From Tanticharoenia sakaeratensis NBRC 103193 (lineage in GTDB: Bacteria; Pseudomonadota; Alphaproteobacteria; Acetobacterales; Acetobacteraceae): a stretch of 64,000 nucleotides of DNA. A program made the translations under genes and the position numbers. Every line of letters begins with the position of its first letter. The first letter of the stretch is position 1. The stretch covers positions 124,001 through 188,000 of the forward strand of contig NZ_BALE01000048.1 in the NCBI RefSeq assembly GCF_000963885.1, in the 5' to 3' direction. Positions 8,100-16,653 of this stretch are shown in pieces. Under the pieces are notes generated by a model. The model was given only the letters and a program-made list of their open reading frames with translations, was not told where the DNA came from and ran no database searches.

Positions 8100-8822
8100 A
8101 TGACCAATGCTGGTGCCCAACGTCGCGCGGCCCGCGCCGTCTGGGAGCGTCCCGAACCGATCCCGCGCCCCAATCCTCCGCCGATCTGCCGCGATGCCAT
8201 CACGCGCGCGGCCATCGTGCTGGCCGACCGGGAAGGACTGAATGCCGTGTCGTTGCGGAAGGTGGCGGCCAGCCTCGATACGGGCGCCATGCGGCTTTAT
8301 TCCTATATCGCGACCAAGGCCGAACTCCTCGAGACCATGGTGGATGCGGTCTATGGCGAGATGGACACGGCAGTCCTCGGCCCTGGCTGGCGCGCGGGGC
8401 TTGCCGGGTCCGCACACAGGCTCAGACAGGCCGTGCTGGCCCACCCATGGCTGGTCAGCCTGCTCGGCGCGCGCCCCAATCTTGGACCTCATGCACTGGC
8501 CCAGACGGAGGCGGTCTTCGCGACACTCGGACCCATTCCGATCGAGACCGCGATGGACGCGGTGCGCACCGTCCAGGCTTATGTCATCGGCGCCCTTCGA
8601 ACGGAGGTGAGCGAACGCCGGGCGGAGGCCGAAAGCGGGCTCGATACGGCTGCATGGCAGGCCATGGCCGCGCCATACATCCAGCGGATGATTGCAACCG
8701 GCCAGTATCCCAACATCGCCCGCATCGTCGCGGGCGCGTCCCTGCCCGGCATGGCGGAGATTTTCGAGCGCGGTCTGGACTGCGTTCTCGACGGGATCGG
8801 GCAACGGCTCGCCCTGCCGTGA
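8100..8822 (+). CDS. TetR/AcrR-family transcriptional regulator
   Basis: A 240-residue regulator. Residues of roughly 28-75 form the TetR helix-turn-helix (AITRAAIVLADREGLNAVS, then LRKVAASLDTGAMRLYSYI with the characteristic LYSYIATKAELLE end). The C-terminal half is helical and resembles the TetR_C domains of drug- and small-molecule-responsive members. It starts at the ATG at 8100. It is divergent from the MIP channel gene with a palindrome in between, so the channel or its own gene are the likely targets. The ligand is unknown. Confidence 0.9.
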   Translation: MTNAGAQRRAARAVWERPEPIPRPNPPPICRDAITRAAIVLADREGLNAVSLRKVAASLDTGAMRLYSYIATKAELLETMVDAVYGEMDTAVLGPGWRAGLAGSAHRLRQAVLAHPWLVSLLGARPNLGPHALAQTEAVFATLGPIPIETAMDAVRTVQAYVIGALRTEVSERRAEAESGLDTAAWQAMAAPYIQRMIATGQYPNIARIVAGASLPGMAEIFERGLDCVLDGIGQRLALP

Positions 8823-8943
8823 AATTTTTTATGCCTGCCCGGTTGCCATCCGCATCGCAGGCTGATAACTCGCTCGCACCGCACGGTTGGAGGGGTTTCG
8901 GACCTCGAAGACAAGCGGTCCACGAACCGCCCAGGCGGTTCAT

Positions 8944-9020
<77 letters not shown>

Positions 9021-9135
9021 CTTCTCGAAAAATTTGATGGTTCAGGTTTTCGCGTGTCGGGGCACCCCGTCTCATGACGTCTGAACTGACAGTTCCGCGC
9101 CCTGATCTCCTGACGCCACCGAATGTAAAGCCTCC

Positions 9136-9165
9136 TTGACATACCCATGCCTGCCTTTGTAAGGT
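9136..9165 (+). promoter_or_regulatory. Candidate sigma-70 promoter for the membrane protein/XRE pair
   Basis: TTGACA (9136-9141) is followed after 18 nt by TAAGGT (9160-9165), then AGGAG and the ATG at 9192. TGTAAAG lies just upstream of the -35 and CTTTTACA just downstream of the -10, an imperfect dyad the downstream XRE regulator might use. Confidence 0.5.
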
Positions 9166-9191
9166 TTCTTTTACATCCGCAGGAGAATCCT

Positions 9192-9572
9192 ATGTTCAAG
9201 GCAGACCGCTACGCGTATGAACTGGGCGGCGCGATCGCACTCTATGCCGTGCTGGTGCTCGCCTCATCCACACTGATGCACCGCTTTCCCCTGACCGGGG
9301 TCGCAGCTCTGGGCGTATCGCTTTCGCCCACGCTCGGGGCGGCCTTCGGCGCATGGGCCATCCTGCGCGCACTCTGGCGGATGGACGAGTTGCAACGCCG
9401 CGTGCAGTTCGATGCGATCGCGATTGCGTTCATGGGCACGGCCCTGCTAACGCTTGGCTGGACGTTCGGGGAAAATGCGGGACTACCGATCCTGCGGGCT
9501 GGGTTTGTCTGGCCGATCATGGGCACGCTGTGGATCCTCGGCCTGCTGGTCGCGCGTCTGCGCTACCGATGA
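9192..9572 (+). CDS. Small four-helix membrane protein, partner of XRE regulator
   Basis: A 126-residue hydrophobic protein with about four membrane segments: the N-terminal ALYAVLVLASSTLM, then VSLSPTLGAAFGAWAIL, AFMGTALLTLGWTF and a C-terminal IMGTLWILGLLVA. A basic/acidic patch WRMDELQRRVQFDA lies in the middle. AGGAG ends 6 nt before the ATG. The stop overlaps the start of the XRE gene (ATGA). Small membrane proteins coupled to short Cro/CI regulators are common in bacteria, but no function is established for this one. Confidence 0.85.
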   Translation: MFKADRYAYELGGAIALYAVLVLASSTLMHRFPLTGVAALGVSLSPTLGAAFGAWAILRALWRMDELQRRVQFDAIAIAFMGTALLTLGWTFGENAGLPILRAGFVWPIMGTLWILGLLVARLRYR

Positions 9573-9799
9573 AAAACCGCATCCGCGAACTGCGGTTGAC
9601 CCGCGAATGGAGCCAGAGCACCCTGGCCGACGCGCTGCAGGTCTCACGCCAGACAGTGAACGCGATCGAGAACGGCCGTTATGATCCCAGCCTGCCGCTC
9701 GCCTTTGCCATCGCCGCCCTGTTCTCCCTGACGATCGAAGAGATTTTTCAGCCCTGCGCCCAGGGGCAGGACCGACCGTGCCGGACAAAAAACGCCTAG
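9569..9799 (+). CDS. Short XRE (Cro/CI) family regulator
   Basis: A 76-residue protein that is almost entirely a helix-turn-helix: RELRLTREWSQSTLADALQV followed by SRQTVNAIENGRYDPSLPLA, the form seen in the YozG-like subgroup. It is translationally coupled (ATGA) to the preceding membrane protein and probably autoregulates the pair. The C-terminal tail is short and rich in polar residues. Its stop overlaps by 4 bp the end of the convergent ABC ATPase gene. Confidence 0.92.
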   Translation: MKNRIRELRLTREWSQSTLADALQVSRQTVNAIENGRYDPSLPLAFAIAALFSLTIEEIFQPCAQGQDRPCRTKNA

Positions 9800-10557
9800 C
9801 GCGCGAGATAGGCCGGCAGGACCATGTCCGGCGGACCATCCATGCGGATCGCTCCGCCATCCAGCCAGAGTACCCGTGTACACCACGCCTGCATCACCTC
9901 AGGCTGATGCGTCGAGACGACGAGGATCTCGGCCCGGTCCACGAGGGCTTCGAGACGATGGCGCGCCTTCGTCATGAAGGCCGCATCGCCCGCGAGGAAC
10001 CACTCGTCCATCAGCAGGATCTGCGGAGTAATGGCGGTCGCAAGCCCGAAGGCCAGCCGCACCAGCATGCCCGAGCTGTAGGTCTTGACCGGCATGTCCA
10101 TGAACGTGCCGAGCTCGGCAAAATCCTGCACATCCTGTTCGACTGCGGCAATGCGCGTGCGCGTCAGCCCATGGAACAGGCCGCGTAGCCGGATGTTCTC
10201 CCGCCCCGACAGATCGACGTTCATACCCAGATTGGTGTTGAGCAGGGCGCCTACAGTGCCTGATACCCTCACGCGTCCCGCAACCGGCTCGTAGATTCCG
10301 GCCAGCGCGCGCAGCAGGGTCGTCTTGCCTGCCCCGTTGCTGCCGATCAGGCCGAGCCTGTCGCCGGGATTCAGGCGAAAGCTGATGTCGTGCAGGACCT
10401 GAACCACGACCCGATCGCGCGCGTCCTGCTGCAGATGGGCCGATGGCGCATTGCGCGCCGGCTGGACGGCGGCAGCCAGCGTGCGCTTCAGACTGCGGCT
10501 GTTGCCGTGATAGAGCGGGAACGTGATGTCGAGGCCTTCGACCGAAATCAGCGCCAC
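9796..10557 (-). CDS. ABC transporter ATPase, polysaccharide-export type
   Basis: A 253-residue ATPase. Walker A is GSNGAGKTT (residues 72-80), the signature is YSSGM, and Walker B is ILLMDEWFLAGD, a form shared with Wzt/KpsT/TagH ATPases of O-antigen, capsule and teichoic-acid exporters. The N-terminal HGNSRSLKRTL stretch is also typical of that group. The GTG at 10557 is chosen because it starts 4 nt after the permease stop, and a longer frame would lie inside the permease gene. With the permease it would move a lipid-linked glycan across the inner membrane. No glycosyltransferases adjoin, so the substrate is unknown. Confidence 0.9.
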   Translation of the reverse strand: MALISVEGLDITFPLYHGNSRSLKRTLAAAVQPARNAPSAHLQQDARDRVVVQVLHDISFRLNPGDRLGLIGSNGAGKTTLLRALAGIYEPVAGRVRVSGTVGALLNTNLGMNVDLSGRENIRLRGLFHGLTRTRIAAVEQDVQDFAELGTFMDMPVKTYSSGMLVRLAFGLATAITPQILLMDEWFLAGDAAFMTKARHRLEALVDRAEILVVSTHQPEVMQAWCTRVLWLDGGAIRMDGPPDMVLPAYLAR

Positions 10558-10561
10558 GGCA

Positions 10562-11410
10562 TCAGATCCAGTATGCGATGCGCGCGCGCATCCGACAGAA
10601 CAACCCGAGCGCCAGCGCCCACAGCACGACGCTGTGGACCCCGGCCGCAAGCCAGATCGATGCCCGCACGCTCTCGCCGAGCAACGGCCCGCGCAGGATT
10701 TCCAGCACCGGAAAGAACGGGTTGAGCAGCATGTATTGCCGCCCGACGAAAATCATTTCCGGCGGCCAGATGATCGGCGTCACGAAGAAGAAGATCTGCA
10801 TGAGAGAGGCCACGATCGGGCCGATATCGCGAAACCGCGCGCCCAACGTGCCGAACAGGAGGGCGATCGCGCCCGCATCCAGAAGCCACAGGGCCAGGAC
10901 CGGCGCAATCGTGAGCGTCTCGTGCGGTCGCGTGCCGTAGAGCGCGAACACGACCACAATCACGATCACATTGTGCAGCAGGACCAGCACGTTCCGCACG
11001 ACCATGCGCAGGACATGCACGAAAAGCGGCATCCGGATCGACATGACCAGAGGCGCTGCCTGCGTGAAGACGGTCGGCGCATCGTTGACGACACCGCCGA
11101 TGAACCCCCACAGGACCAGTGACAGCGACAGGAACGGCAGGAACTTGTGCAGGTCCATGTGGAAGAGCGTGGCATAGAGCACGCCCATGGCGCCGACCAT
11201 GACGGCCGTTGAAATCGTCAGCCACAGGGGCCCCAGGATCGAGCCGCGATAACGCAGCTTGATGTCGAGCCAGCCCAGCGCCAGACCGAGGCGCCAGAGC
11301 GCAAGCCCCGCGCCGATATCCCGCAGCGCCGCCGTGATCCGTCCCGGACCGCGCTGCGGTGCCAGATCCATCACGGGCTCGGCGGGCGCGCCCGCTCCGG
11401 ATACCGCCAT
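10562..11410 (-). CDS. ABC-2 type permease for polysaccharide export
   Basis: A 282-residue integral membrane protein of the Wzm/KpsM type: LDIKLRYRGSILGPLWLTIS before the first spanning segment, six hydrophobic segments in all, and the LMQIFFFVTPIIWPPEM motif before the last pair. It is the first gene of a two-gene unit with the ATPase 4 nt downstream. It forms the membrane channel for a glycan precursor. It is isolated from any recognisable capsule or O-antigen cluster. Confidence 0.9.
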   Translation of the reverse strand: MAVSGAGAPAEPVMDLAPQRGPGRITAALRDIGAGLALWRLGLALGWLDIKLRYRGSILGPLWLTISTAVMVGAMGVLYATLFHMDLHKFLPFLSLSLVLWGFIGGVVNDAPTVFTQAAPLVMSIRMPLFVHVLRMVVRNVLVLLHNVIVIVVVFALYGTRPHETLTIAPVLALWLLDAGAIALLFGTLGARFRDIGPIVASLMQIFFFVTPIIWPPEMIFVGRQYMLLNPFFPVLEILRGPLLGESVRASIWLAAGVHSVVLWALALGLFCRMRARIAYWI

Positions 11411-11468
11411 CAGCTCCGATCCAGTTTCGCCTTTGCGCCCTGCTGCGAAAACAGGGCGTCATAAACAC

Positions 11469-11496
11469 GACACGCCGGCGTTTCCGCCGGCGTGTC
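11469..11496 (-). terminator. Strong hairpin downstream of the ene-reductase gene
   Basis: Perfect 12-bp arms GACACGCCGGCG/CGCCGGCGTGTC around a TTTC loop, 32 bp after the OYE stop and 58 bp before the ABC permease start. The U-tract is poor on the minus strand, but the position fits termination of the OYE transcript. Confidence 0.6.
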
Positions 11497-11528
11497 GGTC
11501 CTTAAAGCATCGAAGCGGAAGAGTGAAA

Positions 11529-12602
11529 TCAGGAGGCGGCAGGATAATCGACGTAGCCCTGCGGCCCCTGGGAATACCACGTCTTCATCTCGTCCCTGTT
11601 AAGCGGCAGACCGGACTTGAAGCGGTGCGGCAGGTCCGGATTGGCCAGAAACTTGCGTCCGAAGCTGATCGCATCGGCCCGATCTTCCAGCACCGCCGTC
11701 TCGGCTTCCTCGAGCGTGTAGTCCGAGTTCAGGACCAGCGGCGCCTTGAAGACCTGCCGGATCTGCGGCGACAGCTTTGGCTGGTCGGTCCGGCCGAACG
11801 TGCCGTTCGGGCCGGGCTCGCGAAGTTCGAGCCAGGCGAGGCCGAGATCGTACAGCATCTTCGCTGCCGGCACGAAGACCGAGATCGGATTGCTGTCGAT
11901 CGTGCCCTGCGTCTCGCCGTTCGGGCTGAGACGAACAGCCGTGCGATCGGCACCGGCGACCGAGATCACCCGCTCCGTCACTTCGCGCAGCAGACGGATG
12001 CGGTTTTCCGGTTCGCCGCCGTAGGCATCGGTCCGCTTGTTGGTGCTGTCGCGCAGGAATTCGTCGATCAGGTAGCCGTTGGCTGCATGGATCTGGACAC
12101 CGTCGAAGCCCGCCGCCAGCGCGTTGCGGGTCGCGTTCTCGTAATCCGCCAGAAGCCGCGGGATTTCCGAAATGTCGAGCGCACGCGCCTGCTCGTAGGG
12201 CTTCTTGCCATCATAGGTGTGCGCTTCGCCCGGCGCGGTCGTCGGCGACGCCGAGACAGGCTGCAGGCCGGTCACATTCGAATGCACCATCCGGCCCATG
12301 TGCCAGAGCTGCATGACGATCCGGCCGCCCTTGTCATGAACCGCGCGCACGATGGGCTTCCAGGCCTCCACCTGCTCATCCGACCAGATGCCCGGTGCAT
12401 AGGGCCAGCCAAGGCCTTCCTGCGAAATGCCGGTCGCTTCGGTGATGATGAGACCGGCACTGGCCCGCTGCGCGTAATATTCCGCCATCAGGGCGCTGGG
12501 AACATGGCCACGACTCGAACGACCGCGCGTCAGCGGTGCCATGATGATCCGGTTGGGAGCGGCGATTGCGCCAAGCTTGATCGGGTCGAACAGGGTCGTC
12601 AT
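11529..12602 (-). CDS. Old-yellow-enzyme family alkene reductase (NemA-like)
   Basis: A 357-residue FMN-dependent NAD(P)H:flavin oxidoreductase. It shows PNRIIMAPLTR at the start of the barrel, the substrate-binding pair in VQIHAANGYLIDEFL (His and Asn), DAYGGEPENR, and the phosphate-binding FGRKFLANPDLP. The family reduces activated C=C bonds and nitro compounds such as N-ethylmaleimide, quinones and nitrate esters. AGGAG lies 7 nt before the ATG at 12602. It is divergent from an ArsR-type regulator across a perfect dyad, so it is probably induced by electrophiles. Confidence 0.93.
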   Translation of the reverse strand: MTTLFDPIKLGAIAAPNRIIMAPLTRGRSSRGHVPSALMAEYYAQRASAGLIITEATGISQEGLGWPYAPGIWSDEQVEAWKPIVRAVHDKGGRIVMQLWHMGRMVHSNVTGLQPVSASPTTAPGEAHTYDGKKPYEQARALDISEIPRLLADYENATRNALAAGFDGVQIHAANGYLIDEFLRDSTNKRTDAYGGEPENRIRLLREVTERVISVAGADRTAVRLSPNGETQGTIDSNPISVFVPAAKMLYDLGLAWLELREPGPNGTFGRTDQPKLSPQIRQVFKAPLVLNSDYTLEEAETAVLEDRADAISFGRKFLANPDLPHRFKSGLPLNRDEMKTWYSQGPQGYVDYPAAS

Positions 12603-12642
12603 AAGATGCTCCTGACTGGTCGGCCCCGTCTGAAGGGCGCCG

Positions 12643-12670
12643 ATATTGTTCGATTGGTTTCGAACAATAT
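12643..12670. promoter_or_regulatory. Perfect inverted repeat, likely ArsR operator
   Basis: Arms ATATTGTTCGA (12643-12653) and TCGAACAATAT (12660-12670) are exact complements separated by 6 bp. It lies 41 bp from the ene-reductase start and 79 bp from the ArsR-type gene start. The AT-rich dyad in a GC-rich genome and the divergent gene pair point to the regulator's binding site. Confidence 0.82.
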
Positions 12671-12748
12671 GTTTGGATATTCTGTCTGCCGATATCAAGG
12701 GCCTTCGGTGCCCTCGATTGCTCCCGCCATCATCGAGGACGAGCGCGC

Positions 12749-13054
12749 GTGCGCCAATATGACCATCCTGCTCCCGAGACCCTGGCCATGACGGAAGTGC
12801 TGCGCGCGCTCTCCGATCCGTTGCGTCTTGCGATCGTGCGGCGGCTCGACCGTGAAGGCGCGCAGACCTGCGCGGCCCTGATCGGAGAACGTCCGAAATC
12901 CAGCATGTCGCATCACTTTCAGGTCCTGCGCGATGCCGGCGTCATCCACACCCGGATCGAGGGCGTCACGCACTACAACACAGTGCGCCGTGACGTGCTC
13001 GACACCCGGTTTCCGGGCCTGATGGACGCGATTCTTATCGCTCGCGCGGATTGA
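12749..13054 (+). CDS. ArsR-family winged-helix regulator
   Basis: A 101-residue regulator starting at GTG 12749, with GAGGA 9 nt upstream. It has LRALSDPLRLAIVRRL at the N-terminus and a recognition region SSMSHHFQVLRDAGVIHTRI followed by the wing. Only one Cys (TCAALIG) is seen and there is no metal-binding ELCVCDL motif, so it probably senses an organic electrophile or oxidation instead of a metal. It is divergent from the ene-reductase and probably represses it. Its 3' end overlaps the convergent tspO by 20 bp. Confidence 0.92.
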   Translation: MRQYDHPAPETLAMTEVLRALSDPLRLAIVRRLDREGAQTCAALIGERPKSSMSHHFQVLRDAGVIHTRIEGVTHYNTVRRDVLDTRFPGLMDAILIARAD

Positions 13055-13526
13055 GACGCACGATCTCTTCCTGAAGCAGGGTCGCGAACAGGAGCCACGC
13101 CAACATCGGCAGCATCGCAAGGGCCGCGCGACGATCGACCTTAGCCGCGCTCCACATCGCGCCCGTCGTGGTGACGATCAGGCCGACCGCCACACCCAGT
13201 GCCCCGACCACACTTTTTTCGCGAAACATCACCCACGGGTATCCGCCGATCCCGGCGACACTCAGGGACCAGGCGATCAGGGCGCGCTCCCGTGCCTGGG
13301 AACACGGCGCCTGCAGGAGCCGATATCCGGCATAGCCGACCAATGAGTCGATCGCCGTCCATACGATTCCATAAACCGGCGGCGGGGGAGAAAAGGATGG
13401 CTTCTCCAGGGAGCGATACCAGCGCAGGGTTTTCGGCCGATCCGGGTGCGGTGCTCCGCGCGCTCCCAGATATTGCGCGCCCAGCACGGCGGAGACGGCC
13501 GTAAACGCGGCCAGAGTCTGTCTCAT
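13035..13526 (-). CDS. tspO: TspO/MBR family tryptophan-rich sensory protein
   Basis: A 163-residue, five-helix membrane protein with the family motif WYRSLEKPSFSPPPPVYG and IVWTAIDSLVGYAGYRL, and a central GYPWVMF. TspO proteins bind porphyrins and other tetrapyrroles and influence stress and photosynthetic gene expression. The ATG at 13526 is used; the frame extends upstream without coding character. It tail-overlaps the ArsR gene and lies 40 bp downstream of a small membrane protein gene on the same strand. Confidence 0.92.
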   Translation of the reverse strand: MRQTLAAFTAVSAVLGAQYLGARGAPHPDRPKTLRWYRSLEKPSFSPPPPVYGIVWTAIDSLVGYAGYRLLQAPCSQARERALIAWSLSVAGIGGYPWVMFREKSVVGALGVAVGLIVTTTGAMWSAAKVDRRAALAMLPMLAWLLFATLLQEEIVRLNPRER

Positions 13527-13566
13527 TCCAAAGCCCCCAGTTGTCCTTGGAATAAGGAACGGATGC

Positions 13567-13938
13567 TCAGGGCGCGGGTTGCAGCATAAGCGTCGCCACG
13601 ATCCGCCTGGCATCCGGGTTCCAGATCACGAGCTGCTCACGCCCGACGGCTTCGATCAGGATTGCCAGTGTCCCGTCCTGCCGTGCCGTGACGGATGCGA
13701 TCCGTGCGCCCGAAGGCACTGGCAGTGTCGTCTCGAGCGGCATGCCGGACGAAGCAGCCGGTCCGGACACGGCGGTGGTCGTGGCCGCCGAGATGGCTGC
13801 CGGAGGTGACGACATGCGATGGATCAGGATGCCGGCCAGCGCGGCGACGCCAAGCACGATCGCGACCCCCATGCCGATGACGGCGGCGATCAACGCGCGC
13901 GGAACCGTGGCGAAGGCGGAGGGAGCGGTTTCGGACAT
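13567..13938 (-). CDS. Small single-span membrane protein (possibly DUF6476)
   Basis: A 123-residue protein with a cytoplasmic N-terminus, one membrane segment (ALIAAVIGMGVAIVLGVA), an Ala/Ser/Thr-rich linker and a small C-terminal domain ending QLVIWNPDARRIVATL. It starts 45 bp from the divergent pseudouridine synthase gene. Short proteins of this architecture next to an RluA-type gene and rpoH occur in other alphaproteobacteria, from memory under DUF6476. No function is known. Confidence 0.75.
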   Translation of the reverse strand: MSETAPSAFATVPRALIAAVIGMGVAIVLGVAALAGILIHRMSSPPAAISAATTTAVSGPAASSGMPLETTLPVPSGARIASVTARQDGTLAILIEAVGREQLVIWNPDARRIVATLMLQPAP

Positions 13939-13983
13939 GGGGGCACGTTCCCTTTACGCCTCGCCCGCGCTAGATGCGGACGA

Positions 13984-15018
13984 ATGATGACTGACGATGC
14001 GCCCGAACCCGGTCGAGACGCGCCCGACCACTCGCAGGGGCCCGGCGTGCATCACCGCCATGCGGTTCCCGAAGGCGGAGCGTCCCGGGCCGACCGATTT
14101 CTGGCGGACGTCATCGGCACGATGTCGCGCTCGCGTGTCAAGGCGCTGATGGAAGCCGGCTGCGTCCTACTGGACGGCACGCCGCTGCGCGAACCGGCGC
14201 AGACCCTGCGTGCCGGCAGCATCGTGGACCTGATCGAGCCGCCGTCCGCACCGGCCCGTCCCGCAGGCGAGGAGATTCCACTCCCCATTCTCTACGAGGA
14301 CCGGGACCTGATCGTGCTGGACAAGCCGGCCGGGCTCGTCGCGCATCCGGCACCCGGCAACGAGACCGGCACGCTGGTGAACGCGCTGATCGCGCATTGC
14401 GGCGACAGTCTGGAAGGGATTGGTGGCGAGCGCCGTCCGGGCATCGTGCACCGGCTCGACAAGGACACGAGCGGCCTGATGGTGGTGGCCAAGACGCCGC
14501 TCGCCCATCAGGCACTGTCGGATGCCTTCGCCGCGCGGGATATCGATCGTGCCTATCTGGCGCTCGCCTGGGGCGCGATCACACCGACCTCCGGCGAGTT
14601 CGACGGTCCGATCGGCCGGGACCCACGCGATCGCAAGCGGATGACGGTCGTCAAAAGCGGCGGCAAGACCGCTCTTACGCGCTACCGTGTCCTGCGGATC
14701 TCGCATGCCGCGACATCGCTGATCGAGTGCAGACTTGCGACAGGACGCACCCATCAGATCCGCGTGCATCTCTCGCAGGCAGGCCATCCTCTCCTGGGCG
14801 ATCCTGTCTATCTGAGACGCATTCCCGCAGCGGCTCGCGCATTGCCAGAGCCCGCACGGGCCGCAGCCCTCGACTTTCCCCGACAGGCCCTGCATGCCGC
14901 GCGACTGGGTTTCGTCCATCCGCGCACGGGCAAGCCGCTTCTGTTCGAGACAGCGCCGCCCGCCGATTTCCGAACCCTTGAATCCGCCATTTCAGACGGC
15001 ATTGGTACGGATTGTTGA
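13984..15018 (+). CDS. rluD: RluA/RluD-family 23S rRNA pseudouridine synthase
   Basis: A 344-residue protein with an N-terminal S4 RNA-binding domain (SRSRVKALMEAGCVLLDGT) and a C-terminal pseudouridine synthase domain with the catalytic loop HRLDKDTSGL and the family motifs LYEDRDLIVLDKPAG and GRTHQIRVHL. It isomerises uridines in rRNA, in the RluD case in helix 69 of 23S rRNA. Two adjacent ATG codons (13984, 13987) could serve as start. The rpoH promoter -35 overlaps its stop. The exact target (RluC or RluD type) is inferred from domain order. Confidence 0.92.
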   Translation: MMTDDAPEPGRDAPDHSQGPGVHHRHAVPEGGASRADRFLADVIGTMSRSRVKALMEAGCVLLDGTPLREPAQTLRAGSIVDLIEPPSAPARPAGEEIPLPILYEDRDLIVLDKPAGLVAHPAPGNETGTLVNALIAHCGDSLEGIGGERRPGIVHRLDKDTSGLMVVAKTPLAHQALSDAFAARDIDRAYLALAWGAITPTSGEFDGPIGRDPRDRKRMTVVKSGGKTALTRYRVLRISHAATSLIECRLATGRTHQIRVHLSQAGHPLLGDPVYLRRIPAAARALPEPARAAALDFPRQALHAARLGFVHPRTGKPLLFETAPPADFRTLESAISDGIGTDC

Positions 15019-15043
15019 CACGGATGCGGCTTTATGGTGTATT
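15015..15043 (+). promoter_or_regulatory. Sigma-70 type promoter for rpoH
   Basis: TTGACA (15015-15020), a 17-nt spacer and TGTATT (15038-15043). Transcription from here would give an rpoH leader of about 200 nt. TTGACA overlaps the end of the pseudouridine synthase gene. Confidence 0.7.
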
Positions 15044-15250
15044 GAAGGCCTATCCGACGAGCTGACGCGCCGCCGGAATGGACGTACCGCCTTGTGTTGC
15101 CTGACAGATAGGGACGCGCGGCGGGGACGTAAAGTCCTTCCTATTGCGTCATCCGGAACGGCCTGATGCGGAACCCTTGGCGGGATTGCATCGTATGTTG
15201 GGTCCAAGCGACCGCAACGCAAGGCGTTCTGGCCGAAAGGAGTCTGATCC

Positions 15251-16141
15251 ATGGCCTCTTCTGCCGCTATTTCGGTGGGTCCCGAGAGCAACCTGACCCG
15301 CTATCTGCAAGAGATCCGCAAGTTCCCGCTGCTGTCGCCGCAGGAGGAACTCGATCTGTCCCGCGCGTGGCGCGACCGCGAGGACACCGCTGCCGCGCAC
15401 AAGCTCGTCACCTCCCATCTCCGTCTCGTGGCCAAGATCGCCATGGGCTATCGCGGATATGGCCTGCCGGTCAGCGAACTGATCAGCGAAGGCAATATCG
15501 GCATGATGCAGGCCGTGCGCCGGTTCGATCCCGATCGCGGTTTCCGTCTTGCGACCTATGCGATGTGGTGGATCCGTGCTGCGATGCAGGAATACATCCT
15601 GCACAGCTGGTCGCTGGTGAAGATGGGCACGACCGCCGCACAGAAGAAGCTCTTCTTCAATCTGCGCCGCCTGAAGGGCCAGATGCAGGCGATCGACGAT
15701 GGCGATCTCAAGCCCGAGCAGGTCGATAAGATTGCGACCACGCTTGGCGTCAATGAGAGCGACGTCGTGTCCATGAATCGCCGGCTTGCGGCGCCCGATC
15801 ATAGCCTGAACGCGCCTCTGCGCGTGGATGGCGAGGGCGAATGGCAGGACTGGCTGGTCGACGAGCACGAGAATCAGGAAGAGGCTTTTGCCGAATCCGA
15901 GGAATTCTCGGGCCGCAAAGCGCTGCTGACCGAAGCGCTCGAGACGCTGAACCCGCGCGAGCGCAACATCCTGACGGAGCGTCGTCTGAAGGACGAACCG
16001 TCGACGCTCGAGGATTTGTCGCACCATTACGGTGTATCGCGCGAGCGCGTGCGTCAGATCGAGGCGCGGGCCTTCGAGAAGCTGCAGAAGGCGATGGCGG
16101 CTTCGGTCGCTCAGCGCCGCGCGGCCTCGGCGGCATCCTGA
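15251..16141 (+). CDS. rpoH: RNA polymerase heat-shock sigma factor RpoH
   Basis: A 296-residue sigma-32 with the RpoH-specific box QKKLFFNLR (131-139), region 2 (LRLVAKIAMGYRGYG, FRLATYAMWWIRA) and region 4 helix-turn-helix (LSHHYGVSRERVRQIE). It directs transcription of chaperone and protease genes. AAGGAG lies about 8 nt before the ATG. A leader of about 200 nt separates promoter and start, which leaves room for translational control, and a strong terminator hairpin follows 6 bp after the stop. Confidence 0.97.
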   Translation: MASSAAISVGPESNLTRYLQEIRKFPLLSPQEELDLSRAWRDREDTAAAHKLVTSHLRLVAKIAMGYRGYGLPVSELISEGNIGMMQAVRRFDPDRGFRLATYAMWWIRAAMQEYILHSWSLVKMGTTAAQKKLFFNLRRLKGQMQAIDDGDLKPEQVDKIATTLGVNESDVVSMNRRLAAPDHSLNAPLRVDGEGEWQDWLVDEHENQEEAFAESEEFSGRKALLTEALETLNPRERNILTERRLKDEPSTLEDLSHHYGVSRERVRQIEARAFEKLQKAMAASVAQRRAASAAS

Positions 16142-16147
16142 TACGGG

Positions 16148-16170
16148 ATGCCGCAGGTCGCCTGCGGCAT
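16148..16170 (+). terminator. Rho-independent terminator after rpoH
   Basis: Perfect 10-bp arms ATGCCGCAGG/CCTGCGGCAT with a TCG loop, followed by TTTATG. It separates rpoH from the convergent membrane protein gene. Confidence 0.8.
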
Positions 16171-16182
16171 TTATGGATGAGT

Positions 16183-16653
16183 TTATGTCGGTTCGGCCGG
16201 AGCGGCCTCCGGCTCGGGTATCTGCCACTCCGCCCGTAACATGCGGGCCTCTTCCATCAGTCGCGCGGCCTGAGCCTTGCGTGCACGCAGGTGCACGAGG
16301 CGAAGCGCCATGGTTGCCAGATCCACGATCACCCAAGCCGAAGCACCCGCGAGATAGACCGCGCAGAGCGATCTGACGTCAGTCAGCATGGCGCGCCCCG
16401 TCGCCCAGTCTCCGCCCTCAAGCCACAAGGCATGAAGAGGGTGCAACGCGACCGCCAGCACGAAGAACAGCGCCGGCATGGCCGCCGACTCGCCTACATC
16501 GGGTCGCAGCGCATAAATCACCAGCACAGGCGCGAGATAGGCCAGCGACACGAGGCTGTATGCCGGAAATACCACCAGCACGATGGCAAGACCGATCACC
16601 TGCCACCATTTGACGGTTGCCAGGGCCTTAGAGGTTACGGTCGCGCCGGTCAT
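16183..16653 (-). CDS. Small multi-span membrane protein coupled to the pseudokinase
   Basis: A 156-residue protein with about four hydrophobic segments (WWQVIGLAIVLVVFPAYSL; AYLAPVLVIYAL; MPALFFVLAVALHP; CAVYLAGASAWVIVDLATMA) and a charged cytoplasmic tail RKAQAARLMEEARMLRAEW. Its ATG overlaps the stop of the upstream pseudokinase gene (4 bp), so the two are probably made together and may interact at the membrane. I do not recognise the family. Confidence 0.8.
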   Translation of the reverse strand: MTGATVTSKALATVKWWQVIGLAIVLVVFPAYSLVSLAYLAPVLVIYALRPDVGESAAMPALFFVLAVALHPLHALWLEGGDWATGRAMLTDVRSLCAVYLAGASAWVIVDLATMALRLVHLRARKAQAARLMEEARMLRAEWQIPEPEAAPAEPT

